Shown here in pieces: positions 1-53,603 of a stretch of 64,000 nucleotides of DNA. The notes below the pieces were generated by a model. The model was given only the letters and a program-made list of their open reading frames with translations, had not been told where the DNA came from and made no database searches. The translations under genes and the position numbers were made by a program. The DNA is from Silurus meridionalis (Eukaryota > Chordata > Actinopteri > Siluriformes > Siluridae): NCBI RefSeq assembly GCF_014805685.1, contig NC_060899.1, forward strand, positions 10,198,868 to 10,262,867, written 5' to 3'. Numbering within the stretch: the stretch's first letter is position 1; every line of letters begins with the position of its first letter.

Positions 1-912
1 AGGCCTCTGAGACTTTTCACCCATGTAGAGTTGGTCACATGTACTCTCCACTCAGACAGAAATAATCTATATGAGATGACTAATACAGAGATAATTTTAG
101 CAATGAAATATGCTGTGGGAATCAGCCATCACATATTACATGTGCACATGAATCTGTTAACAATAAGACCTTCCTTTTGTCACAATAACTTTTGTTCAAT
201 TTGCTTCTCTTTAAAAAAAGGTTATAATAAGTTGTAGATATAGTAAATAAATAAATGCATAGCTAGGCTATGGTTACAGTCTTCGCGATGCCCCCGACAG
301 CTGTGAATTCCCCCCTTTCAACACTCTGTCTTAAATAGAACTTGTCTTTACATATAGTTGCTCAAAATTGCACTTCCTACTCTGACCCCAGTTTAGTTGC
401 TAAAGCAGAAAACATTCCATGTTAATTTAAGTAAGTTTATATTGTGTATAAAATTGTTTACTTGAATGAGTTAATGACAAGTTGTTGAATGACATAGTTA
501 TCCACTTAGCTCTGTGTAGTAAATACTGAAGGTAGTAAACATCTGTAGAATGCTACTTTGCTAATGTTACCTAGATAACAGATACTGGAAAACAAATGAC
601 ACATTCTGAGCCCTTTTAATGACTCATTTCCCCAGACATGAAGCTAACTATTTATTTTGAAAGTTTAATATAAATACAATTGGATTCCAAGGCAAGGGTT
701 TTTTTTTTGGGTAAAATGCATTGTGAGAGCATGTTTTAAAAATGTACATGGGGTGGGGGGTTGTATTTCCTGAATCCTTTTCCTGAAAGAGGTAAGTATT
801 TGGCTTTCTGATAAAATAATGATATATTTTAACATTACTTTATTGTCACATAATCTACCAAAACTTAAAGTTCTTAAAATTGGTTTTATGCTATAACATA
901 AGATGCCATTCT
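1..912. other. Intergenic sequence, no gene recognised
   Basis: AT-rich sequence with short open frames only. I see no splice-bounded coding segment, no RNA gene and no recognisable transposon end. It lies upstream of itga5 and is presumably intergenic. Confidence 0.5.
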
Positions 913-1148
913 TTAACCTCCTACGACCTGGGAGTCTACATACGTGGACATTGTGCACAATGGTGTCTTTATTGTTTTCTGTAGATACAGACCGAGTGTC
1001 CACATAAGTGACATCATTTTTTTCCAAGAAGAGCTTCATGTTCAAAGAAAATATATGGTTATTATAATTATTGGTTCTTCCTAACCCCAAATACCTGGAA
1101 GAAATCTACAATGCAAGCCAAACCAAAGCTCAGGTCTTAGGAGGTTAA
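913..1148. mobile_element. MITE-like element with terminal inverted repeats
   Basis: The left end reads TTAACCTCCTACGACCTGGG and the right end, on the opposite strand, reads TTAACCTCCTAAGACCTGAG, so the roughly 236-bp unit is bounded by about 20-bp imperfect inverted repeats. It has no coding capacity of its own. A minus-strand open frame of 141 codons runs across it but also covers flanking sequence and looks accidental. The structure is that of a short non-autonomous DNA transposon; I recognise the ends as resembling a repeat common in fish genomes but cannot name the family. Confidence 0.7.
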
Positions 1149-1861
1149 AATATTCTTGTGTATTGGCTTATTTTGTGGCAAACATTTGTTTTGTGCTTAC
1201 CAAACATCCTGGTTTGATTGAAGGTTAGTTATCACAGACATGGCATAGCTAGCAAAGTCAAAGTTTATAGTTTGATGAAACTTTATCAGACTTCAGTTAT
1301 CTCCAATAACACAAATGCTTTCAACAATGTGAACTATGGAGTTAAATTGTGTGATACTGTATGAAGTTCAATTTAAATAATTATTAAAATTGCAAGGTCA
1401 TACAAATAATGTAAGCATAACTGCATTAAAATTACTGTGTCTTTTGAGTATGTGTTTAATTAAAAAAGATTAATTTTATTCTATTCTTAAGTTGATCAGG
1501 ACTGCTAATACACTGGACTACCATACATCTTTAAATGTAATGGATCTTCCTGGATTTGCTGCCACATACAAACAGCTGAGACATGCATGTTATTCATGCT
1601 AATGAACAGCTGTTAAAGAAGCTTCTATTTAAGCATTTAAAAAAATGCAAATGTTATAAAATAATTTTCAGTAAACCTGGGTATCAGAGGATTGTTGCAA
1701 AATTATACCTATAGACAGATAGCATTAAAGCTTAATTGATAAACACAGACAAGCTAAGTTTGTCCATCTCTGTGAAACAGAGCGGCATGGTTGTACAGTG
1801 GGTGGTGTTGCCAACTCAGAGTTGTGACTTTATAAATCCTGGGATCTAATAAAAGTATATA

Positions 1862-1875
1862 TGTGTGTGCGTGTG

Positions 1876-1952
<77 letters not shown>

Positions 1953-2004
1953 AAATATATTTTTATATATATATTTGTATATATATTTGTATATATATAT
2001 ATTT
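1862..2004. repeat. (GT)n(AT)n microsatellite
   Basis: A (GT)n run at about 1862-1884 passes into a pure (AT)n run to 1948 and then an interrupted TATATTTG-type tail to about 2004. Short open frames across it are low-complexity artefacts. Confidence 0.95.
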
Positions 2005-2013
2005 GCCGACAGA

Positions 2014-2944
2014 CCCAGTGGGCAAAAGTATTGGACTAAATAACAAATTAATTTTAATTTAATTCATTACTGTACTTGAGTAGCTTTTTCGCATATATGT
2101 ACTTTACTGAAGTATTTCTATTTGGGGAGACTTTTAATTTAACTTCACTACATTTCACAGTCAAACCTTATACTTTTTACTCAACTATATTTTGTGAAAT
2201 CAGTCGTTCCTCGTAATTTATGAAATGATAAAAACTTAACTGATCAAGCATGCTGCAAGTCACCAATCATATCATAAAAACTCAAACTTAATTTCATGTA
2301 CCATGAGGACCAAAACTCATACATAGAGCTCCTAATATCCTGTAGATAAACAATATAGTGCTGCATTTACATACAACATTTACTTATGTTTTAAAAATGT
2401 AAAATATTCTGCATTCAAAAATATGTGCATAAATGTGCTTTTGCTTTATACATGAGTGTTAATAAACACTCCTGGCTGACAAAATATAAATGTACTGGAT
2501 TATAATAAAACTTGAATGAAAGCACTGGGAAAGATGTTGTCAAAATATTGATCTCATTTATACTGTTACTTCCCATATACATTGCCCAAAAAAAATGATG
2601 TCCAGTGGAGACATTTGCAGAATGTTTGCTTTTTTTTAAACATGACAACTTTTAATGATACATGTTTGACTAAACCATCAAAATATGTTACTGTGGCTGC
2701 CAGGCTTGGGATTGGCTCAATGAGCAGTATTGTACTGTACACTGTATCACTGTATCAACACTGTATATATTTTTATACTTCTTCATATACTGTATGTCAT
2801 TATAATTATTATGTTGCTATCTTTTATCTTTAATGTATTAACTTCAGTATTTTTTTTACTCTTTTTACTCTGTTAATTCTGTTCCTCTGGGATGAATAAA
2901 GTGTTCTATCTATCTATCTTTCTATCTATCTATCTATCTATCTT

Positions 2945-3018
<74 letters not shown>

Positions 3019-3361
3019 AGGGGAGAGTGCATACTCTGTTTTGAACTTGTTTTGATTGCCGCTTTAATATCATTAATAGATCTATTAATAGATTTTTGTG
3101 CTAAGTGTAACAGTAGAGACTTCTCACATAAACAGAGTTGATTAAGCAAGAGTCTTGTAAAAAAAATTATAATATGACATTATAGCCATAATAAATCATA
3201 GTACTTTGGATACTTAAGTACATTTTAAGGCAAATACTTTAATTTTTTTCCTCAAGATATAGTTTAAAGGGAGCACTTTTACTTTTACTAAAGTAATATT
3301 TTACCTTGTATGTCTCTACTTTAACTCAAGTACATGATTTATGTACTTTGGCCATCACTGT
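2014..3361. mobile_element. hAT-like non-autonomous element with 'CAGTGGGCAAAAGTA' ends
   Basis: The left end carries CAGTGGGCAAAAGTA followed by a TACTTGAGTA motif. The right end read on the opposite strand is CAGTGATGGCCAAAGTACAT followed by TACTTGAGTT, an imperfect inverted copy. Ends of this 'CAGTGGTGGGCAAAGTAC' type with TACTTGAGTA motifs are common in fish hAT-like elements (family knowledge). No transposase is seen inside; the interior holds a (TATC)n microsatellite. Boundaries are approximate. Confidence 0.6.
2904..3018. repeat. (TATC)n tetranucleotide microsatellite
   Basis: About 115 bp of TATC units with two TTTC interruptions near the left end, inside the hAT-like element. Confidence 0.95.
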
Positions 3362-4040
3362 GAATTACATAATCAATGAAGATTAATGAGCTCTTTACAG
3401 AGTATCCATCTAAGCCTAAGCTAGAACATCACCTCCACTGTGCTTGCACAGTGAACTTCTATGCTTTGGATCATAAGCAGATCCTTTCTTTCTCCACAGT
3501 TTGGCCTTTCCATCAGTTTGGTCTAGATCATTCTTGTTTCCAGAACTTTTGTGGCTCATCTTTGTATTTATTGGTCTTTAATGTGGCCTTCTCATTCTTA
3601 CTGCAGATGAGTGGTATATATTTTATGGTATAGCACCTATATTTCTGCTATTAAACTAATGGTGGATTGCGATAACTTTGCCTTTGACCTGATTCATGTC
3701 TGATTTCTTATTTTTGTATCTTTTTTTTTTTATTAGGATAATCCAGATTGCTGTACTGGCTATGCCTGATGCTTGTATTATCTCTGTCTTCCCATACATA
3801 ACTGGAATGAAGTATAGGTAACTAAACTTATATGAATTATGAATTTTTGACATGGAAAGCTTTTTTCACTTATTTGATCACTCCACATTTCTGCCACAAC
3901 TTTGGTCTAATTTACAGATGATTTGTATATCGGATTAAAGCTTTAAAGCCATTACTAATTTTAGAAGGACATCTTTCTGACGTAATCATTTAAATATATA
4001 AAATTCATATTTCAATATATTGCCATTTCAATATGTTTCA
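3362..4040. other. Upstream intergenic stretch
   Basis: Immediately upstream of the itga5 promoter region. AT-rich, with a poly-T run near 3720. I see no gene or clear transposon in it. Confidence 0.4.
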
Positions 4041-4400
4041 ATCCTTCATAAATATGTGCAGACCCGCTCAGAGCTCCCCGTACATTAGAGAGGCAGAGGC
4101 GCTCATGGAGCTCCGCCCACACGCAGTTTATCACGACACCCCAATATCACCACAATTAACAGAGAAAGGGAACGAAGGAAGGAGTCAGTAAGATCGGGAG
4201 AGAACTGCAGTGGAATAAAGTAGTGAAAGACAAGAAAGCACGTTTCAACATTAAGGATTGCTTCAAAGAACGTGCGTAAAGAATGAGGTTTGCATAGATT
4301 CTGGCAGTTTTGCTGAGGAGGACGCCATTTGACTCGTCACCTTTGTTGAAAAGAAACGGGCGAGTTTAATTCAATAGGTGGACTGACACCTCCGAGTATC
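4041..4400 (+). promoter_or_regulatory. itga5: itga5 proximal promoter and 5' UTR (approximate)
   Basis: Base composition rises sharply in GC here compared with the AT-rich flanks. A TATA-like ATAAATATG lies near 4048, and a CCGCCC box (a reversed GC box) near 4113. The transcription start cannot be fixed but probably lies between about 4070 and 4250. A five-codon upstream open frame (ATG at 4283, stop ending 4297) precedes the main start. In the main frame a TGA at 4347-4349 closes the upstream reading frame, so translation must begin at or after the ATG at 4401. Confidence 0.5.
4283..4297 (+). promoter_or_regulatory. Short upstream ORF in itga5 leader
   Basis: ATG, three sense codons and TAG, 103 bases before the itga5 start codon. 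If the leader includes this position it could modestly reduce translation of the main frame. Its context (AAAGAATGA) has A at -3, a reasonable Kozak match. Whether it is in the mRNA depends on the unknown transcription start. Confidence 0.4.
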
Positions 4401-46155
<41,755 letters not shown>

Positions 46156-48372
46156 AGCAGACCTGGGACTGTTCAGTAAGGATGAGAGACCACTGGATAT
46201 CCATTGCACTGCAATGCACTGGACAGAAAGACCCAAATGACTTAAAGCCAAATGAATGTTTTATTATTTTTTTTTATGTTCTTTTTGTTGCCTTGTTTTG
46301 CTGTGGGTTTGGATTGCATTCATCAGTATTAGCCTCACACTCACTTGCAATTTTTAAAGCCTGGTTTTATGGACTGAAATCTCATTGTGAAAGACAACTT
46401 TTTGTTTCCCTGCACTCGTCTATGCAGTTTTCACTGTTTTTTTTTTTTTTTTTTTTTTTTTTTACATATTTTGGTGCTAGAAATGGTGTGCTCACATTTT
46501 TCTCACTACATTTTGAAAATATCAACAGAAACTTCAAGATCCTCTGTCTTAAAATATCAGTTTTAGAACTATACTACTACTTTTACACACAACCAGGGAT
46601 TGTACACATTTTCTTTTTCCAGAGAAATAAGAAAAGACTAGCACAGTCTTTGTCACTAAAACTTTACTTTCTGCTGTGTTGCTTTATTGTTCAGTTTGAA
46701 AACAATCATCTGTCTGTCATCTTAGAAGGTAGGTTTGAAAAATACTAATGGGTTTCAGAGGAAAGTTTTTTTTTTCCTCTTTCATCCAAATCTACAAACT
46801 TGGCTTGGTATCTGTCTCAGGTGAACAAGAACAGCAGTGCTTAGATCAGGTGTGTCACAATCAGATCCGTTGAGGATTATATTCCAAATGAAACTGTTCC
46901 CTCCTGCTGACCTAATTAACAAGAGTGTTGCCTTATAAAGTCATCTGGGACATGACTGGATGTACATCAAGCCTGTGAAACCTCAAAAAATGCCTTGAAG
47001 CAGAGCTGTGCTTTGCCAATATATAGGACAGACTTGTGCCCAATGGCACACATAGCAGGAAGTAGCAGTCAGTCAGTGTAGGGCTCACTGTGTCCAGAGA
47101 GTCCTTTCTATCTGTGCAAAGTACAGAAAACTCACTGAATACCGTTGGAATGGGGTTGTCTCAAAGTGTGTAATAGTCAGTGCAGCTGTCAAATGATTAG
47201 ATTAATCAATGTTAAAAGTATAGATGTTAAGGGATATGGTGAGTAAGCAAAAGACAATTCCAGCCCAAGGCAGCAGTCTTAGCCAGGGACAGAATGTGGA
47301 AGACACACCTTTTTTGTTTGTTGTAAGTACGTGGATGTGTGTATTCATGTGTCTGGCTTTATTAATATAAGAGGGAGGGGTTTTCCTAGTTGCCCAGTCT
47401 TTCGTTGTATTTCTATTTAGGCCATTCTGCGATTTTAATAGCATTAAAATCATTTTTTAAAAGCATTTTTTAATGCAGAGCCAGTTGGCAAAGTGGTCAC
47501 TTCTGGACAGAGATGCTGCAGTTGACTGCATTAGACACTTATTATACACAAGAAGGAAAGAGAATGGGCATAGGAAAGTTTTAGGAAAGGATCTGTATGT
47601 AAAGTGCAATACTGTTTTCTCCTTTTCATCTTATTGTGTTTTTTTTGCCATTTGTTACTACACCAGTGTTTTCATACAGACAGCATCCTGTTGAGTTGAA
47701 GTAATTATGCAGGAGACTTAATGACAAATATTTTTTAAATAATTAAATATATGAAAACATCCCCTTTTTTTTGTTTTTTAAAAATTTACAAAATAGATTT
47801 TAGTTTGAAATGTCAAGGCTTTGTTTGATAATAACCTCAACCACTTACTATTAGCATCACAAAATCATCATTTAACAGTTAGTGCTATTGAGTAGAGAAA
47901 AATGGAAAATGCTGTGATCTTTTATATTACCGTGACTGCAAAAAATAAGGGTTTTTAAATACACATTTTACACGTTTAGAAATGTAACAAGCCTTGTTGC
48001 AAATTGCTACTCAAAAAATAGGGTCATTTGCTTGTTCTCAATATTTTTGCTGTTTCAGAAATTTATTTATACCGAAATGTAGATTTTTTTTTTTTTCTTT
48101 TTAACTTTTCCTTATTTAATTTTTGATTTCTGCAGAACGAAGCACTGGTAATATTTTGTCCCATCCCAACCTTTTGTCCTACTCACATCAGTTCTTTTAG
48201 TTTTATTAAGGTGTAAATATGATTCGGCAAGGAGATTTTTAAACTAAACTCTTATCTGACATAAAATTACGTCACCCCATATTGGGGATAATTGGAGGGA
48301 TGTTAAAGTAATTAATTATTTGTATGGTATTTTACATTTTGCATTTCAAATAAATCTTTCCATTTTTATGTT
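46156..48372 (+). other. itga5: itga5 3' UTR (inferred extent)
   Basis: Follows the stop codon. No intron or repeat besides a 26-base poly-T at about 46438-46463. The likely poly(A) signal is AATAAA at 48349-48354, giving a 3' UTR of about 2.2 kb; an alternative AATAAA is at 48436-48441. A 188-codon open frame at 46182-46748 lies in this region, crosses the poly-T and is not considered real. Confidence 0.55.
48349..48354 (+). terminator. itga5: Probable itga5 poly(A) signal
   Basis: AATAAA, followed about 20-30 bases on by a T/GT-rich stretch (TTTTTATGTTTGAGTGTCTCTTGTGG) that fits a downstream cleavage element. A second AATAAA lies at 48436-48441. Confidence 0.6.
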
Positions 48373-48484
48373 TGAGTGTCTCTTGTGGTTATAAATGTAT
48401 TGAAATTTGTGTTAGTAATGTCAAGTAACCATTGGAATAAACAGAATTTTTATAATTTATTTAGCAAAAATATAATGTAGACAT

Positions 48485-48490
48485 TTTATT
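48485..48490 (-). terminator. rapgef3: Probable rapgef3 poly(A) signal
   Basis: TTTATT on the plus strand, i.e. AATAAA on the minus strand, 345 bases after the rapgef3 stop codon. A further minus-strand AATAAA is at 48456-48461. These sit within 150 bases of the itga5 signals on the other strand. Confidence 0.5.
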
Positions 48491-48834
48491 TGAAATGTAT
48501 CTGAAATAGGCTAGTAATTGACAACTCTTGTACCATCTATTGGTCTCCCATTTCTTCTTTCAATGAACTTAACATTTATACAAAAGTTTACAAGTGCAGT
48601 CATACACATTATACAAAGGAGTACAGCTGTTCAAAGAGGGTATTACATTTAAGGCTTTATAGGGCCTTTCTGCATTGATGCATTAATATGAGAATGCATT
48701 TATAAAGAGTCATCTCCAACCATCAATCCCAGTTCAGGTCATCATGGATTCCTCTACATTCTAAAACTGGCTGTGATTTCCTCCTTTAATATGGAGCTGG
48801 ATATTTAAAAAGAACAGCATGTGTTTGTCAACAT

Positions 48835-50988
48835 TTAATGCTCTATGGCTCTGGAAAGCTGCGTCAGTTTCTTTTGATTATCAATGACTGTAAGGTTCTG
48901 GATGTAGTGGCTAATGCTGGTGATGCTACGTAAATTCAGCGACTGCTCGGAATCTGTGTGTAGAAAAGATAAAAAGAATAAATTAAACATAAAGCATTGA
49001 TGTATGCTAATAGTCTCTCTAGTGTAGCCTTACAAAAAACTTTAGCAGTATATTGGCTTACATGTAGATACTCGTATAGCAGGAGACTCCAGGAACATTC
49101 TTTCTGTGAATCCCTTTTGGGGGGATGAAGGCACTGTACAAACATGACAAAAGTAAAGTTGTTTTTATACAATGTATAAATCTACATGATTTCTGTGCTA
49201 TGCCGTAATGCTGAGGATGCAGCTGGGTAAATGACCGAGTAAGAACAGGAGCTTTGAGGATGGATTTGGACTGTACTTAATGTCAACAGTCTACTACACT
49301 GACTCAGGACTACAGTTTACTTCTGATCACCATCACTGCACACCTCAACATCGTTTAACTGTAATAAATGGACATTTGGTGCCACCCAGATGAGGATGGG
49401 TTCCCTCTTGAGTCTGGTTCTTCTCAAGATTTCTTCCTTATGCCATCTCAGGGAATTTTTCCTTGCCACAGTCGCCACCGGCTCACTCATCAGGGACAAA
49501 CTTACACTTATAAAGAACATCTTATTTATTCTTTCTTACCACATTATCTGTGTAAAGCTGCTTTGAGACAATGTTCATTGTTAAAAGCGCTATACAAATA
49601 AAAATGAATTGAATTGATTAATCTTACCATAAGGCTGGCTTCTACAATCCCGAACTATCTTCAATGTCTTGGCAATCATTCGCTGTGGATTTAAGGAAAA
49701 ATAAATATAAATGTTAGAAAATAATACATAAAAAGAAAATGTAGATGCTTGAAAATCTTGAGAAATCCCAGGAAAGTATGTGTGCTCACCATTTTCTCAA
49801 AGTTAACCAGATTTTCTGTGAAATTCCTGTTGCCCTCATGGATGAACGTCATGTCTAGAACAAGATGGGTACATTTGGATCACTAGTGTAATTTAGAGAC
49901 ATTGTTATCAGTTGCTTAATTGTTCCTTTTTTTTTTTTTTTTTTTTTTATTCAAGTATTTGCTTTTCAGCATTTTTTTTTTAATCTTAAAAATTAACACA
50001 ATCATTAAATCCTCTTGTTCCTGGATCAGAGTTTATTATTCCATCTGGCCCCTGTAATCAAATACAGAGACCTAATAAAGGCTCCTTTTTTTATCTTTTG
50101 AGTCACTTATGCTTTAAAAGAGGATTTTAATGTATTCACAGATTCCTTTGGTAAATCAAAAAACCTTTATCTGGTCAGTATTTGGCTATAGAATCGTTGC
50201 TATTACCCTTGATGTAAACACTCTTAAATTAGCAATTAAATTGGTTGTTTCAGGCAGCCAGTACCTTTTAATAGCAGAGGCATGAAGGGAATGTATGGTG
50301 GGTTGAGTTTGGCCACAGCTAGTCTATATGCTCGGTGATTGTGGGATGGATCCTGCAAAAAAGGAACAGCAGTCAGAAAAAGGCACTGTTCGACTTATTG
50401 TGATTTCTTCATACAGCACCCGAGTGCTACACTTACCAGTAACCTCTCGTAAGCACAGTAGAACCTTCTGGTTTTGCTTGGCAATCTCTGTTAAAAATAA
50501 AGAATTAGACTGTACTTTATTAAAAATTATGGTTTATATGAATACCACAGAAATATGTTTTAGATACAAGGCTGAAACACACCACTTTCATTTATGTTAA
50601 ATTAATATCATCTTACAGTCTTTGTATTATTGAAAATTTCCTAAATTATAAGGCTTTGTTTAAACACCCATTCATAATTAGCCTCACACTATTCCTGAGT
50701 GTAAACCATACACAACTTGTACATCAGCTTATATAGTAATGATAGCATTAGAATAAACTAGAATAAAGTTGCTGTTATTGAAGTGAATGAAATTATAAAA
50801 TGCTGTGGTAGACTTACAGTTAAACTATATGCATTTTCTTTCCAAAAACATAAAAAGTATGGTGTAGTCCAGGTATGACTCAGTTACACACACCCACCTC
50901 CCATGTTTTATAGAGCCTCTGCACTGCACTGTTACTCAGGCCAAACATCACTGCAAAGAATGAGTTCAGGTTTTTCTGCTCCTTCAAC
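48835..50988 (-). CDS. rapgef3: rapgef3 last six exons: C-terminal half of the GEF domain
   Basis: Exons 50988-50898, 50487-50437, 50352-50265, 49854-49790, 49682-49628 and 48953-48835. They encode in order [20 protein letters not shown] and [93 protein letters not shown] and finally [10 protein letters not shown] through TQLSRAIEH and stop. The NSFFA and HEGN motifs lie in the catalytic core of CDC25-homology domains (helical hairpin region). Exon phases are consistent throughout. The segment between VRDCRSQPY and the VIDNQ motif is shorter than in mammalian EPAC1. Confidence 0.88.
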
Positions 50989-51546
50989 CTAGAGAAAAGT
51001 CACGAATGATTATTAACCTCTCAATTTCTCTGCTTCATATTCAAATAATATAATATAATATAATATATATTAATATATAATATTGAGTTACAAAAAATTA
51101 TTATGAATGCATTTATTGATTTCCGTGAAACTAACATTAAAGTTAGGAGAGTGAAAATGATCAGCAAGATGGATTTTGGGACATGGTAATATGAGTCCAA
51201 CAAACATATTTGGGGGTAGGTTTAAGGATTTACACCAGGATTTATTAAAGGCCTTAAGAATTTAACTGATGGATATTTTCAGATTATTTCAATAGAATGT
51301 AAAACACAAAACGCAAAAGTTATTTTACAGTAACACTCACACAATTGCTATTTTAATGAACTTCTTGAGCAGCATTGATCTCTTCATTAGGTCCTCACAC
51401 AAGCAGAGTTCAGTCACCACCCAATACTGCACTTTGTTGAAATTTCGCACAAATCGCTCCAGATTAGCTGTGGTGGCACTTGGGAATTTGTTCTTCCCAA
51501 ATACGTAGTACACAAGCTCTGCCTGTAGCACAACAATGACAAGAAA

Positions 51547-51631
<85 letters not shown>

Positions 51632-52538
51632 GATAATATGCAGAATGAAAGACAGAATTTATTTTGAATGAAACAAAGTTTGAAGAGCAACTAACTTGTT
51701 TTTCTTGAAAAAAAGATTGCAAACCTATAAACTAAAACATTTGCACCCATCACATAAAGCTGGTTTGTTTTTCCATAAATTAATACAATCATACTCCAAG
51801 CACAGCAATGTAAACCAGACAAATAAGTTTGAAGACAGACACAAGCCAAACAGATTTAAAAAAAAAATAAAAATTTATTTCTCTGATTTAGCGCACTTGT
51901 GTCTTTAGACAGACATAGGCTTTTTGCTATGGCTTCTTCGTTCATCTTTCTCAATTTAATAAGATTTGAGCTGACCCTGCAGTACAAAAGGATTTATGAG
52001 AGTTCATGATTCAGGTGACATTGCAAGGTGACATGAAACAAATGCTGTGAAGATTTTACCTCATGCATGGCCATGAATAGTTCCCAGTCATAGTTGGTGA
52101 TGTGGCTAGCAATGTCCTTAGAGCATATCTGCTCAAGGAAATCAAAAGTGCTCTGTTCTGGACCAAGCTGCTCTTTCAGTGGGGTCTGTCAAAACACAAA
52201 TTTAAAAGAGCTTTTCTTATCATGGCACTTCGGTGCAAGAGCTACTAGAACATTAATCTCCAGTGGCATGCCTCTGTGCAGTATCTAGCAACACAAATAG
52301 ACAAACTAATCAACACAGTACAATGTCTATGCAAAATTAGGGCTGTCAAAATTAATGTGTTAATAGTACGTTAACGCAAATTCATTTTTACAGCACTAAT
52401 TTTATTAACGCTCGAATAATGCAGTGCGCATTTCAGTTTGACCATTTTTATAAAAAATATAAATAAATAAATATAAAAGAAGCGAAATTATAACCTTTAG
52501 CACAGCACACATTTATTCACGATGGACTTTCTTTACTC

Positions 52539-52622
<84 letters not shown>

Positions 52623-53528
52623 GATAATATGCAGAATGAAAGACAGAATTTATTTTGAATGAAACAAAGTTTGAAGAGCAACTAACTTGTTTTTCTTGAA
52701 AAAAAGATTGCAAACCTATAAACTAAAACATTTGCACCCATCACATAAAGCTGGTTTGTTTTTCCATAAATTAATACAATCATACTCCAAGCACAGCAAT
52801 GTAAACCAGACAAATAAGTTTGAAGACAGACACAAGCCAAACAGATTTAAAAAAAAAATAAAAATTTATTTCTCTGATTTAGCGCACTTGTGTCTTTAGA
52901 CAGACATAGGCTTTTGCTATGGCTTCTTCGTTCATCTTTCTCAATTTAATAAGATTTGAGCTGACCCTGCAGTACAAAAGGATTTATGAGAGTTCATGAT
53001 TCAGGTGACATTGCAAGGTGACATGAAACAAATGCTGTGAAGATTTTACCTCATGCATGGCCATGAATAGTTCCCAGTCATAGTTGGTGATGTGGCTAGC
53101 AATGTCCTTAGAGCATATCTGCTCAAGGAAATCAAAAGTGCTCTGTTCTGGACCAAGCTGCTCTTTCAGTGGGGTCTGTCAAAACACAAATTTAAAAGAG
53201 CTTTTCTTATCATGGCACTTCGGTGCAAGAGCTACTAGAACATTAATCTCCAGTGGCATGCCTCTGTGCAGTATCTAGCAACACAAATAGACAAACTAAT
53301 CAACACAGTACAATGTCTATGCAAAATTAGGGCTGTCAAAATTAATGTGTTAATAGTACGTTAACGCAAATTCATTTTTACAGCACTAATTTTATTAACG
53401 CTCGAATAATGCAGTGCGCATTTCAGTTTGACCATTTTTATAAAAAATATAAATAAATAAATATAAAAGAAGCGAAATTATAACCTTTAGCACAGCACAC
53501 ATTTATTCACGATGGACTTTCTTTACTC

Positions 53529-53603
<75 letters not shown>

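Larger units (their letters stand above)
51553..53600. repeat. 0.99-kb tandem duplication bounded by (AT)n tracts
   Basis: Two copies, 51627-52540 and 52618-53530, each preceded by an (AT)n tract (51553-51626, 52541-52617) and followed by a third tract (53531-53600). By eye the copies differ only by one T in a T-run (TTTTT near 51921 against TTTT near 52911). Each copy holds one complete rapgef3 exon with its splice sites and the left end of a hAT-like MITE. Confidence 0.92.

Noticed and set aside
665..1090. 141-codon minus-strand open frame
   Set aside because: Runs through a MITE; no homology recognised and no promoter or splice context.
4105..4200. Upstream ATG with about 28 codons at 4105
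   Set aside because: Likely near or before the transcription start, out of context with the main frame, and no protein similarity.
46182..46748. 188-codon open frame after the itga5 stop
   Set aside because: It lies in the inferred 3' UTR, includes a poly-Phe run from a poly-T tract and resembles no protein family.
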